From: Micromonospora rhizosphaerae
Lineage (GTDB): Bacteria > Actinomycetota > Actinomycetes > Mycobacteriales > Micromonosporaceae
Length of the DNA: 64,000 nucleotides
NCBI RefSeq assembly: GCF_900091465.1
Contig: NZ_FMHV01000002.1
Span: 4,526,001 to 4,590,000, forward strand
Direction: 5' to 3'
In this document: positions 1-7,481 of the stretch, piece by piece
Position numbering within the stretch: position 1 is the first letter of the stretch
How the letters are laid out: each line of letters starts with the position of its first letter
Translations under genes and position numbers: made by a program
The notes under the pieces: model-generated
The model's database searches: none
What the model saw: only the letters and a program-made list of their open reading frames with translations
Told to the model about the DNA's origin: nothing

Positions 1-512
1 AACTCGTGCTCCGCCCGTGGCGCCGTCACGACCTCGACGCCCTGCTGGCGGCGTACCGGGATCCGGTGCTGCGCAGCTGGACCCGGTACCCGGTCACCAC
101 GAGGGCGGAGGCCGTGGCGTTCCTGCGGCGCAGCCGGCAGGGCTGGGCGGCCGACCGCCGGTTCAGCTTCGCGGTGCTCGAGCCGTGGCCGGACGGGGAA
201 CGGTTGGTGGCGAACGTGGTCCTCAAGGACGTCACGGCGGGACGGCCGTACGCGGAGGTGGGTTACTGGACGGCGGCGCCCGCGCGGGGCCGCGGGGTGG
301 CGCCCCGGGCCGTCGCCGCCGTGACCGAGTGGGCGTTCGCGCGCTTCGCCGCAAGCGGCCTGGCCCGGCTGGAGCTGCTGCACCAGGTCGACAATCCGGC
401 CTCCTGCCGGGTGGCGGCGAAGAGCGGGTACGTCCTGCAGGAGGTGCTGCCCGCCCGGCCGCCGTTCCCCCGCGACGGGCACCGGCACGTCCGCTGGCGC
501 GGCCGATCATGA
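1..512 (+). CDS. GNAT N-acetyltransferase (5' end outside window)
   Basis: The frame is open from the first bases. The GTG at position 6 is preceded in frame by a Leu codon and followed by LRPW, which matches the usual internal LVLRPW start of RimJ/RimL-type acetyltransferases, so the true start lies upstream. The acetyl-CoA binding motif A is visible as ARGRGVAPRA (about residues 94-103), followed by LLHQVDNPASCRVAAKSGY, the typical N-x-A-S-x-x-V-A-x-K-x-G-Y end of the family. It would transfer acetyl from acetyl-CoA to an amine; the substrate cannot be read from the sequence. The TGA stop at 510 is firm. Confidence 0.85.
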   Translation, partial: LVLRPWRRHDLDALLAAYRDPVLRSWTRYPVTTRAEAVAFLRRSRQGWAADRRFSFAVLEPWPDGERLVANVVLKDVTAGRPYAEVGYWTAAPARGRGVAPRAVAAVTEWAFARFAASGLARLELLHQVDNPASCRVAAKSGYVLQEVLPARPPFPRDGHRHVRWRGRS

Positions 513-591
513 CCCCGGTGGGTGCATCCGCGCGGGATCACCAGCCAGCCAGGACGGGCGCCGCCGCTGAGGCGGCGCGGAGCTGGCGGCG

Positions 592-1002
592 TCAGCGGTC
601 GGCCGGTTCGGGGTTGGTGGGGCCGAGCAGCCGGTTCAACAGGCGCGGTTCGCCCGGCCAGGCGGCGAGCAGCACCTCCCGGGGGACCTGCCGGCCGGCG
701 TAGCGCAGGGCGAGGGCGACCACGACGATGTCGTCGAGCGGGCCGATGACCGGCAGGAACTCGGGGATGAGGTCGATCGGGCTGGCCAACCAGAGCCCGG
801 CGAAGACGATGGCGATCTTCGCCCGGCGCGGGACCCGCGGGTCCTTTCGCAGCCGACGCACGGTGGTGAGGCAGTCGGGGATGAACGCGGCCAGGTCGCG
901 CAGGATGCCCGGGGGCAGCCGCCGGGCCAGCAGCACCAGCAGCGCCCAGCTGGCGATCAGACAGGCCAGCGCCACGCCGAGCCCGATCAGCCAGTCGCGC
1001 AC
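592..1002 (-). CDS. DUF1232 (YkvA-like) small membrane protein
   Basis: A 136-residue protein. The GTG start at 1002 is chosen for the strong AGGAGGG ribosome site at about 1012-1018; longer upstream readings lack one. An N-terminal hydrophobic helix (residues about 5-25) is followed by the DUF1232 core, with SPIDLIPEFLPVIGPLDD as the diagnostic segment and a second hydrophobic stretch before it. DUF1232 proteins are short membrane-associated proteins without an agreed biochemical function. It is transcribed divergently from the DUF1992 gene at 1174. No catalytic residues are apparent and no function is assigned. Confidence 0.85.
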   Translation of the reverse strand: MRDWLIGLGVALACLIASWALLVLLARRLPPGILRDLAAFIPDCLTTVRRLRKDPRVPRRAKIAIVFAGLWLASPIDLIPEFLPVIGPLDDIVVVALALRYAGRQVPREVLLAAWPGEPRLLNRLLGPTNPEPADR

Positions 1003-1173
1003 GCCGGTGGTCCCTCCTGACGCCGGTACGGGCCGTCGCCGGCGACCCCACCGAGGAATGTACGCCGGGTCACCGCCGGCTGCCGGGCACGAGGGGCGGG
1101 GAATTCCCCGGCCACCGCGCGCGCTGAACCCGACCGCAGGCAGCGGATACGGTGGGTGCGGGAGGTGTCGAGG

Positions 1174-1659
1174 GTGACGACTGGCTGGGAGGCGACCGTC
1201 GAGGCGCAGATCCGTTCGGCTCAGGAGCGCGGCGAGTTCGACGGCCTGCCCGGGGCGGGCAAGCCGATCCCCGGCCGGGACCTGCCGTACGACGAGTCCT
1301 GGTGGATCAAGAGCTTCCTGGAGCGGGAGGCGCTCCCCACCGACCTGCTGCTGCCGACCCCGCTGCAGCTGCGCCGCCGCATCGAGCAGCTCCCCGACGA
1401 GGTGCGCGACCTGCCCACCGAGGAGTCGGTGCGAACGTTCGTCGCCGAGCTCAACGCGCAGATCGTGGCCTGGCTGCGTACCCCGACCGGGCCGCGGGTG
1501 GTGGTCCGCCCGGTCAACGCCGACGACACCGTACGCAGGTGGCGCGCGGATCGGGAGCGGACGGCGGCGGAACGGGTCGCGGCGGCGGCCGTGGAACCGG
1601 CAACCGCCCCGCCGAAGGCCCGCCGCCGCTGGCGTCTGCCGTGGCGGCGCGGCCGCTGA
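1174..1659 (+). CDS. DUF1992 (DnaJC28 conserved domain) protein
   Basis: About 161 residues. The family signature lies near the N-terminus: WEATVEAQIRSAQERGEFDG followed by LPGAGKPI and a DESWW segment, which is the DnaJ homologue C28 conserved domain found alone in many bacteria. The GTG at 1174 is preferred over the GTG at 1156 because GGGAGG at 1160-1165 sits 8 bases before it. A basic, arginine-rich tail closes the protein. The family has no established bacterial function, and no J-domain (HPD motif) is present. Confidence 0.85.
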   Translation: MTTGWEATVEAQIRSAQERGEFDGLPGAGKPIPGRDLPYDESWWIKSFLEREALPTDLLLPTPLQLRRRIEQLPDEVRDLPTEESVRTFVAELNAQIVAWLRTPTGPRVVVRPVNADDTVRRWRADRERTAAERVAAAAVEPATAPPKARRRWRLPWRRGR

Positions 1660-1693
1660 AGGTTTCCCTGCCGGCTGGGCGAGCACTTTCCGT

Positions 1694-2269
1694 TCACTGA
1701 ATCGCCGCCCGCCAGCTCCAGCTGGTGCGCCGTGGACGGTCGCCGAGTTCGGCGCGGCCGGTCATCCAGAGCAACACCTCCGGAGCGTTCCCGGCCGGGT
1801 CGCCGGGGAAGAGCCGGCGCAGCACCCCGGCGGACAGCCGCGCGGGTGGTTGCCAGGAGAGGCCGAGCCCCCGGGTGATGTCGTACGTGTGCAGCAGGGT
1901 CTCGGCGACGCCCATCGCGGCGAATCCGCCGGGGTCGCAGGGCCCCCAGTGCCAGGCGCGGACCTGTGGATCGGCGGTGTCGACGGCGGCGGAGAGCAGT
2001 CCCGCGCACGCGGCGACGACCGCCAGGACCTCCGCGGGCCTCGCGTCGTCGCGTACCCGCAGGTCGAAGGGGAGGTAGCGGGCGGCGGGGCGGCCGGTCA
2101 CCTGGCCGGCGTAGGCCAGCAGGTCGTGCGCCACATGAGCGGCGGTGGTCCAGCAGGACCACTCCAGGCCCCCGGCCGGCACCGCCCAGTCCCGGTCGGT
2201 GACCGGACCGAGCACCCGCGCCATCTCGTCGACCGCGGCCCGCACGTCCGCCCCGGACATCCCCGTCAT
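1694..2269 (-). CDS. DinB-like / maleylpyruvate isomerase N-terminal domain protein
   Basis: About 191 residues of the four-helix DinB/MDMPI_N fold, which in actinobacteria includes mycothiol-dependent enzymes. Visible signatures are EWSCWTTAAHVAHDLLAYAGQ (helix with a metal-ligand-type histidine) and ETLLHTYDITRGLG (a second His in the conserved LLHTYD motif). ATG at 2269 or 2260 are both plausible starts; a TTG at 2290 would add seven residues. The substrate is unknown. Placing it in a mycothiol-dependent group is inferred from fold and phylum, not from a neighbouring pathway. Confidence 0.7.
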   Translation of the reverse strand: MTGMSGADVRAAVDEMARVLGPVTDRDWAVPAGGLEWSCWTTAAHVAHDLLAYAGQVTGRPAARYLPFDLRVRDDARPAEVLAVVAACAGLLSAAVDTADPQVRAWHWGPCDPGGFAAMGVAETLLHTYDITRGLGLSWQPPARLSAGVLRRLFPGDPAGNAPEVLLWMTGRAELGDRPRRTSWSWRAAIQ

Positions 2270-2315
2270 GCGGCCCAACCCTGCCAGCAATCCCGCCAGG
2301 CGTCGATCCGGGGAA

Positions 2316-2339
2316 TTATCAGATAACCGTTACTGGTAA
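2316..2339. promoter_or_regulatory. AT-rich paired palindromes upstream of DinB-like gene
   Basis: Two short perfect palindromes lie side by side in an unusually AT-rich island: TTATCAGATAA (2316-2326) and TTACTGGTAA (2330-2339). They sit just upstream of the reverse-strand gene starting near 2269 and next to the decayed region that follows. They could be an operator, or the core of an old recombination site. No regulator gene beside them explains them. Confidence 0.35.
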
Positions 2340-2549
2340 TCCGATAGCTAAGAGCGGGGGGACAGAACGGACATAGCGCCGCTACATCATAATGACAGTT
2401 CCTTGGCGTAAGGAATCACGCTGGTGTGCGCCGTGGGCGGCTGGCCGGACGGCGCGCCTGATGGTGTCCTCCGGGTAGGAGGTGAGGCGCGCCGTCCATG
2501 TTCGGGTGTTCCGGGGGAGAGGGCGACGGCGAGCAGGCGTTGAGGTACC

Positions 2550-2725
2550 GCACCGCCAGCCTGGTGCGTCAGCGGCCGCGCTGCTGCGATGGTCGACCGT
2601 GATCGTCAGCGCCAGCCGGCACGCGCTGGGTCCGGTCGGGTCCAGACGCCAGCACAGCTGCTGCCCTGCCCGGGTGCATTCGAGCAGGCGCGGTGGATCG
2701 ACCCGGATCACCTGTCCGGACTGGG
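2550..2725 (-). pseudogene. Remnant of an SRPBCC / AHSA1-like gene
   Basis: The reverse frame reads GQVIRVDPPRLLEC, then LCWRLDPTGPSACRLALTIT and VDH, the recognisable middle of an Activator-of-Hsp90 / SRPBCC protein (pattern G-x-V-L-x-V-D-P-P-R-x-L, then W-x-L-x-P and R-L-x-L-T). The N-terminal half of the domain is absent, and after DAPGW the reading is lost, probably by frameshift. There is no credible start. It lies directly beyond the VOC remnant, so two adjacent short enzymes have decayed here. The assignment rests on motif recognition only. Confidence 0.5.
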
Positions 2726-2784
2726 CCGGGAAGAGGTGGTTGTCCTGACATGGTTCCCCCTCATCCGTGACCGCGACGAGTCGA

Positions 2785-2943
2785 TCAGACGGGCCTGGCG
2801 CACAGGCAGAAGGGCTTGCCGACCGGGTCCAGGAAGACGTCAAACGTCCTACCGTTGCGCGGGACCCGCGTGGAGCCCGGTGCCTGGGCCGCCTCCTCTG
2901 CCGTTCTCAGGTCGCCGTGAAACCTCGCCGTCGGGCTGCCAGT
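2785..2943 (-). pseudogene. C-terminal remnant of a VOC (glyoxalase-like) gene
   Basis: A 52-codon open stretch with no start codon ends in RTFDVFLDPVGKPFCLCARPV and a stop. This is the C-terminus of a vicinal-oxygen-chelate protein, and the intact VOC gene at 37248 ends the same way (VVLIDPIGQPFCICPRP). It is closed upstream by an in-frame TGA at 2944. It is therefore a relic, sharing its decay with the SRPBCC remnant next to it. Confidence 0.6.
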
Positions 2944-3026
2944 TCAGGCGGCAGGAGGTCGTACACGGTCATGGTGAGCATCTCACCATTTCCGGCATGC
3001 CGTAGTGCGAGTGCTCTGGGATACGC

Positions 3027-3057
3027 CAGCGCCCGCAGCGACATCCTGCGGGCGCTG
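3027..3057. terminator. Hairpin downstream of the ABC exporter operon
   Basis: A perfect 12-bp stem (CAGCGCCCGCAG at 3027-3038 and its complement at 3046-3057) with a 7-base loop lies about 60 bases beyond the stop of the reverse-strand permease gene. There is no T-run, as is usual in high-GC actinobacteria. Confidence 0.5.
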
Positions 3058-3118
3058 TTGCGGACGTACGGCGACTCGATACCACAGGGGCCAGCGATCG
3101 GCGACGCGGGAAGTTCCC

Positions 3119-3904
3119 CTACAGCCCGGCGCGGGCGAAGCGGCGTACCGACAGCGGCACGAAGATCACCAACAGCAGGGCGAGCCACAGCAGGGTCGAG
3201 GTCACCGGATGCGCCAGCGGCCAGGCGGAGTCCGGCCCGGGGATGCCGGGATTGCCGAACAACGTCCGGCACGCCGCGACCGTCGAGCTGATCGGGTTCC
3301 ACTCGCAGACCGCCCGTAGCCAGGCCGGCATCCCGCCGGTGGGCACGAAGGCGTTGGACAGCATGCTGATGGGGAATGTCAGCGGCGCCAGGTTGTCCGC
3401 GGTCTGAGCCGACGGTGCCACCAGCCCGAGGAAGGTGCCGATCCACGACATCGTGTAGCGGAACAGCAGGAGCAGACCGATCCCGGCCAGGACCGATCCG
3501 ACGCCGTGGTGGGCCCGCCAGCCGACGGCGAGCCCGCAGGCCAGCAGGACCGTCAGCCCGAACAGTCCGGTGAGCCCGTCCGCACCGGTCTGGCCGAGCG
3601 GCACGGCCGCCCGACGGGTCGGCATCGAGCGCAGGCGATCCATCACGCCACGCTCCTGGTCCGTCGCGACGGTCACCATCGCCGTGGACATGGCGGTCAC
3701 GGTGGTCATCACGAACAGCCCGGGCATCAGGTACTCGCGGTAGTTCCCGCCGCCTGGTACGGCGATGGCACTGCCGAACACGAATCCGAACAGCACCACG
3801 AAGACGGCCGGCCCCATCAGCATGGCGGCCAGGGTTCCGGGCTGGTGACGCAGTTGGAGGAGCTTCCGTACGGTCAGGGTCCAGCCGTCGGCCAGGAGAG
3901 TCAT
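3119..3904 (-). CDS. ABC-2 type permease of drug-exporter type (DrrB-like)
   Basis: A 261-residue membrane subunit of an ABC-2 exporter. An N-terminal amphipathic segment is followed by six hydrophobic segments. The daunorubicin-resistance-type features are visible: FVFGSAIAVPGG, then KEY-type LMPGLFVMTTVTAMS and ATDQERGVMDRLRSMPTRRAAV, the ERE/DRLRSMP loop of DrrB permeases. Its ATG overlaps the stop of the ATPase gene upstream (ATGA, 3901-3904), so the two are translationally coupled. It probably pairs with the ATPase at 3901-4866 to export a hydrophobic compound. The substrate is unknown. Confidence 0.88.
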   Translation of the reverse strand: MTLLADGWTLTVRKLLQLRHQPGTLAAMLMGPAVFVVLFGFVFGSAIAVPGGGNYREYLMPGLFVMTTVTAMSTAMVTVATDQERGVMDRLRSMPTRRAAVPLGQTGADGLTGLFGLTVLLACGLAVGWRAHHGVGSVLAGIGLLLLFRYTMSWIGTFLGLVAPSAQTADNLAPLTFPISMLSNAFVPTGGMPAWLRAVCEWNPISSTVAACRTLFGNPGIPGPDSAWPLAHPVTSTLLWLALLLVIFVPLSVRRFARAGL

Positions 3905-4866
3905 GCCATCACCTTCGGGGTCTCGGCCGTCGACGCGGTCTGCTTGCCGGTCAGGGACAGGAAGACGTCGTCGAGGCTCGGCTCGCGGACCCCGACGTCG
4001 CGGATCCCGATGCCGGCCGCGTCGAGCTCGCGCACGACCCGCGGCAGCGGCGGCACCGCGCCCACGGCGGCGACCACGATGTGCGGCCCGTCCGCCTCCG
4101 GCGGCTGACCGGTAAGGTTCTCCAGCACCGCCATGGCGCCCGGCAGGTGGTCGGTTGACTCCACCACGACGTCGATGTGGCTGCCGATCCGGGACTTGAG
4201 CTGGGCCGGGCTGCCCTCGGCGATCAGGTGACCGTGGTCGATCACGGCGACGGCCGAGGCGAGCTGGTCCACCTCCTCCAGGTACTGGGTGGTGAGCAGC
4301 ACGGTGGTGCCGTCGACCACCAGGTCGCGGACGGACTCCCAGACCCCGATCCGGCTCCGGGGGTCCAGCCCGGTGGTGGGCTCGTCGAGGAAGAGCACTT
4401 TGGGGGCGCGCAGCAGGCTGGCGATCAGGTGGATGCGGCGACTCATGCCGCCGGAGTAGGTGCCGACCAGCCGGTCGCCGGCGTCGGCGAGATCGAAGCG
4501 CTCCAGCAACTCATCGGCACGCCGCCGGGCGCCACGCACGCCCAGCCGCGAGAGCCGGCCGAAGATCCGCAGATTCTCCCGGCCCGTCAGCGCGTCGTCG
4601 AGTGCGGCGTCCTGGCCGGCCAGCCCGATCACCCTGCGAACGCTGTCCGGTTCGCGGGCCACGTCGAACCCGGCGACGACGGCCTGCCCGCCACTGGCTC
4701 TGGTGAGCGTGCTCAGGATCCGCACGGTGGTGCTCTTGCCCGCGCCGTTCGGGCCGAGCAGCCCGAAGACGACGTGCGGCGGCACCGCTAAGTCCAGGCC
4801 GGTCAGCGCGGCGACGTCGCCGAAGTCCTTCCGCAGGCCGGTGGTGTACACGATCGGATCATCCAT
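3901..4866 (-). CDS. ABC exporter ATPase (DrrA-like)
   Basis: 321 residues. The ATG at 4866 is supported by AAGGGG a few bases upstream and by the position of the N-terminal beta strand. Walker A is GPNGAGKST, the signature is YSGGMSRR, Walker B is VLFLDEPTTGLDP, and the switch region is LLTTQYLEE. The C-terminal extension beyond the ATPase core (with REPSLDDVFLSLTG) is the DrrA-type regulatory domain. It hydrolyses ATP to drive the permease encoded immediately downstream. The divergent TetR gene and the repeats between them point to repression relieved by the exported ligand. Confidence 0.92.
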   Translation of the reverse strand: MDDPIVYTTGLRKDFGDVAALTGLDLAVPPHVVFGLLGPNGAGKSTTVRILSTLTRASGGQAVVAGFDVAREPDSVRRVIGLAGQDAALDDALTGRENLRIFGRLSRLGVRGARRRADELLERFDLADAGDRLVGTYSGGMSRRIHLIASLLRAPKVLFLDEPTTGLDPRSRIGVWESVRDLVVDGTTVLLTTQYLEEVDQLASAVAVIDHGHLIAEGSPAQLKSRIGSHIDVVVESTDHLPGAMAVLENLTGQPPEADGPHIVVAAVGAVPPLPRVVRELDAAGIGIRDVGVREPSLDDVFLSLTGKQTASTAETPKVMA

Positions 4867-4878
4867 GACCAACCCCTT

Positions 4879-4931
4879 AACTGGGTACGCCGTATGCGGT
4901 TTCACCGTAGCCAACTGGGTACGGCGTACGC
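4879..4931. promoter_or_regulatory. Two direct-repeat operators between drrAB-like operon and tetR
   Basis: AACTGGGTACGCCGTATGC (4879-4897) and AACTGGGTACGGCGTACGC (4913-4931) match at 17 of 19 positions and are 34 bases apart, about three helical turns. Each holds a near-palindromic core of the type GTACGSCGTAY. They occupy the whole divergent promoter region, so the TetR product at 4954 is the obvious binder and would control both itself and the exporter. Confidence 0.7.
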
Positions 4932-4953
4932 AAGTCGCTGGTGGGCGCGTAGA

Positions 4954-5700
4954 ATGGCTGGCGTGGCCGAGCTGGAACCGATCATCTGGATGCGACCGGA
5001 GAAGCCCGCCCGAGGCCCGGCGCCGACGTACAGCCGTGAGCGGATCGCCGCGGTCGCGATCGAGATCGCGGACTCCGAAGGCATCGACGCTGTCTCGATG
5101 CGACGCATCGCCAAGGAGCTCGGCACCGGCGCGATGACGCTCTACCGCTACCTGCCCGCCAAGGAAGACCTGTACGCGGTGATGATCGATCATGCGGTCG
5201 GCTTCGAGCCTCAGGAGCCGACCGGCGACGTCCGCGCCGACCTGGCGACCCTGGCTCGCCGCCACCGGCAGATCCTGTGTCGGCACCCCTGGCTCGCTCC
5301 ACTCCTCGCCGGCCGGCCGATCATCGGCCCCAACGTCCTGCGCGGCACGGAGCGCGACCTCGCCCTGCTCGGCGGTTGCGGCCTGAGCATCGACGAGATG
5401 CTCGACGTGCTCAACCCGATTCGCCACTGGGTCAACGGTGCCGTGCAGGCCGAGTTGGCCGAGCGGGCCGCCGCGGACCAGTCCGGCGTCGATCGCCTCG
5501 CCTGGCAGCAGCGCATGGGCCCGTACCTGACGACCCTGCTCGCGACCGGCGAGTTCCCTCACCTGAGCCAGATGATCGAGGAGTCCGAGTTCGGTGACGC
5601 CGACGAGCGGTTCGAGAACGGGCTGGCGATCCTCCTGGCCGGAGTCGAGACCCGGCTTCCGGCGATCGCCGGGAGCACCAGGCCGCCATCTGCCGCGTAG
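4954..5700 (+). CDS. TetR family repressor
   Basis: About 248 residues. The HTH is RERIAAVAIEIADSEGIDAV then SMRRIAKELGTGAMTLYRYL (residues about 27-68), with the classical TxLYRYxxxKEDL recognition helix. The C-terminal half is a TetR_C_1-like ligand domain (PTGDVRADLATLARRHRQIL). ATG 4954 is taken as start, but TAGAAT at 4950-4955 looks like a -10 box overlapping it, so a leaderless start at GTG 4963 is possible. Divergent from the DrrAB-like exporter, with which it shares the repeat operators. Confidence 0.88.
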   Translation: MAGVAELEPIIWMRPEKPARGPAPTYSRERIAAVAIEIADSEGIDAVSMRRIAKELGTGAMTLYRYLPAKEDLYAVMIDHAVGFEPQEPTGDVRADLATLARRHRQILCRHPWLAPLLAGRPIIGPNVLRGTERDLALLGGCGLSIDEMLDVLNPIRHWVNGAVQAELAERAAADQSGVDRLAWQQRMGPYLTTLLATGEFPHLSQMIEESEFGDADERFENGLAILLAGVETRLPAIAGSTRPPSAA

Positions 5701-5708
5701 GCGCACCG

Positions 5709-5740
5709 GCGCGGACGCCCCAGCCCCGGGGCGTCCGCGC
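5709..5740. terminator. Terminator of tetR
   Basis: A perfect 13-bp GC stem (5709-5721 with 5728-5740) and a 6-base loop begins 8 bases after the tetR stop. Confidence 0.6.
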
Positions 5741-5759
5741 GGCACTCCGCGGCGCTACC

Positions 5760-5851
5760 CGACGGCCGTGCACACCACCCCGTTGACCGTGAACGCCGAC
5801 GGCACCTCGTTGCTCCCCGTCGAGGTGGCGCTGAAGCCAACGGTGGCCTAA
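5760..5851 (+). pseudogene. 3' fragment of an unknown gene, with its own terminator
   Basis: A short frame reads TAVHTTPLTVNADGTSLLPV followed by EVALKPTVA and a TAA stop, the style of the last strands of a secreted beta-rich domain. There is no start, because the frame runs back into tetR. A hairpin follows at 5868-5894 exactly where a gene end would have one. I read it as the tail of a gene whose body has been lost. The family is not recognised. Confidence 0.35.
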
Positions 5852-5867
5852 AGCCCTTCAAGCGAGT

Positions 5868-5894
5868 GGCTCCGTGGCATCCGGCCACGGAGCC
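5868..5894. terminator. Terminator following the 5851 gene end
   Basis: GGCTCCGTGGC (5868-5878), loop ATCCG, then the exact complement (5884-5894). It supports the view that a coding unit ended at 5851. Confidence 0.55.
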
Positions 5895-6074
5895 TCCACA
5901 AAAACCTGTAGGCGGACCACGGCGACTACTGCTAGTTTTCCGGAGGCCGTGCGAGAGAACGCCGAGGTGGTACCCGTGAACGCAGTATCGACATGGGTGC
6001 TCCCCTCCGGGGTCACGGTCGGGCGATAGGTCGTCCGGGAGCGCCGTTCAAGGGCACTCCCGAAAGGCACGACC
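5895..6074. other. Non-coding stretch upstream of the hydrolase gene
   Basis: Together with the gene fragment and hairpins at 5709-5894 this makes a 374-base gap. No gene or clear promoter was recognised. A GAAAGG ribosome site immediately precedes the ATG at 6075. Confidence 0.4.
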
Positions 6075-6812
6075 ATGCAATTCACTTCCGAACAGCGCCT
6101 CGACGACAGCGTCCTCGAACGCAAATTCACCCTCGGCGAGATCCCCGGCGTCCTGTGGACGCCTGGATCCGCATCCGCATCCGCACCGGCGCCGCTGATC
6201 CTGGTTGGCCACCCCGGCGGACTGCACATGATGTACCCCCGACTGGTGGCCCGGGCCCGGCACTCCGCGGCGGAGGGCTTCGCCGCGGCCACCATCGAAC
6301 TCCCCGGGAGCGGTGACCGGCCCCGTTCCGCCGCCGCCGAGGAGGCCCGCGCCGACCTGCGCCGGGCGCTGGAGGCCGGCGAGCCGGTCGACGACGAGAT
6401 CGTCGACCGGCTCGTCCTCCCGCTGGTCGAAAAGGCGGTCCCGGAATGGCGGGCCGCCCTGGACGCCCTCCTTTCGCTGCCCGAGATCGGCGGCCCGGTC
6501 GGGTACGCGGGAGGGGTGATCGCCATCGGTCTCCGGCTGGCGGTGGTCGAGCCGCGCATCTCGGCCGCCCTTCTGTTCGCCGGGAGTTTCGTGCCCCGCA
6601 CCATGTTCGAGGAGGCCCGGCAGGTCACCATTCCGCTGCAGGTCCTGCTGCAGTGGGACGACGAAGGAAACGACCGGCAGCTGGCCCTGGACCTGTTCGA
6701 CGCCTTCGGCTCCAAGGAGAAGACGCTGCACGCCAATATGGGCGGGCACACCGGCGTCCCGCAGTTCGAGGGGGACGACGGGAACCGGTTCTTCGCCCGG
6801 CACCTGAAGTGA
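6075..6812 (+). CDS. Alpha/beta hydrolase fold protein lacking the serine nucleophile
   Basis: 245 residues of the dienelactone-hydrolase-like fold. The oxyanion-strand motif LILVGHPGG (41-49) and the second strand AATIELPGSGDRP are intact. The acid (WDDEG, Asp195 or Asp196) and the catalytic-type His (GGHTGVP, His225) are in their usual places. Where the family has a nucleophile elbow of the form G-x-S-x-G, this protein reads GYAGGVIAIG (143-152) with no serine, as if two residues were deleted. It may be a non-hydrolytic member or an inactivated enzyme. ATG 6075 has a GAAAGG site in front. It stands alone. Confidence 0.75.
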   Translation: MQFTSEQRLDDSVLERKFTLGEIPGVLWTPGSASASAPAPLILVGHPGGLHMMYPRLVARARHSAAEGFAAATIELPGSGDRPRSAAAEEARADLRRALEAGEPVDDEIVDRLVLPLVEKAVPEWRAALDALLSLPEIGGPVGYAGGVIAIGLRLAVVEPRISAALLFAGSFVPRTMFEEARQVTIPLQVLLQWDDEGNDRQLALDLFDAFGSKEKTLHANMGGHTGVPQFEGDDGNRFFARHLK

Positions 6813-6960
6813 GGCCGGGCCGTCAGGCCGGCAGCAGACGATAGGAGCTGTCGGCCAGGATGCCGCTCATCGAGGACAGGTCCCGGCCTCCTCGACGGTT
6901 ATGGCCGGCAGATGCACAACCGCCCCGACCGCGGCGGCTAGCTAGTTCATGCAGCCGCTG

Positions 6961-7464
6961 TCAACCCGCTGGGCGGCCGTAGCTGGCGCGGCCTTCGGCA
7001 ACCTGGCGTGCTTGCCGTTCGCGCCACCGCTTCTGCGCATCGCTGTTGCAGTGCCGGCAGACCTTGCGATAGCGGCCGGTGCGGGGATCGATCTCGCGGT
7101 CGTGTCCATTGCGGCACTGAGGTTGCTGTTTCCGGCTGCGGCAGTTCTCGGCATGACTGACCTGACGCAGGTGGGTGGGCTCAATACAGTCCGGCGCACC
7201 GCAGACGTGGTGAACGTCCAACTCAGGGTTGTAGTCGCCAACGAAGACAACAAACGCGGCGATGTGGGCCCACGCCCGACCCGCCACCTTCTGGTGCACG
7301 CCACGCTGGTTACCGTAGCCATGCACGACGAGGCAGCCGTCTTCCGTGCGTACTGAGCGGTCCAGCAAGTACGTCTGGAGCGTTTCCGCCGTGAAATGGC
7401 GGGACAAGCCAGTGATTTGCGAGAGCACGTCGCGAGGGTAGAGCCCCCCTCTGACATCCCCCAC
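6961..7464 (-). CDS. HNH endonuclease
   Basis: About 167 residues. The HNH core is LDVHHVCGAPDCIEPTHLRQ followed by VSHAENCR, with the His-His pair, the two cysteines of the first zinc knuckle and the conserved P-x-H-L. A second cysteine set (CRNGH and KVCRHCNSDAQKRWRERQ) completes the zinc site. The layout is typical of phage-borne and homing-type nucleases that cut DNA nonspecifically or at intron homes. GTG 7464 is a guess; GTG 7512 would overlap the 3' end of the Rieske gene. No phage genes are adjacent, so it is probably an isolated mobile gene. Confidence 0.75.
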   Translation of the reverse strand: MGDVRGGLYPRDVLSQITGLSRHFTAETLQTYLLDRSVRTEDGCLVVHGYGNQRGVHQKVAGRAWAHIAAFVVFVGDYNPELDVHHVCGAPDCIEPTHLRQVSHAENCRSRKQQPQCRNGHDREIDPRTGRYRKVCRHCNSDAQKRWRERQARQVAEGRASYGRPAG

Positions 7465-7481
7465 GGTCGGCGACGGCCGCC

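Noticed and set aside
4867..5745. N-terminal extension of the exporter ATPase to 614 residues
   Set aside because: It runs antisense through tetR and the operators; the ATPase domain starts at 4866 with a ribosome site.
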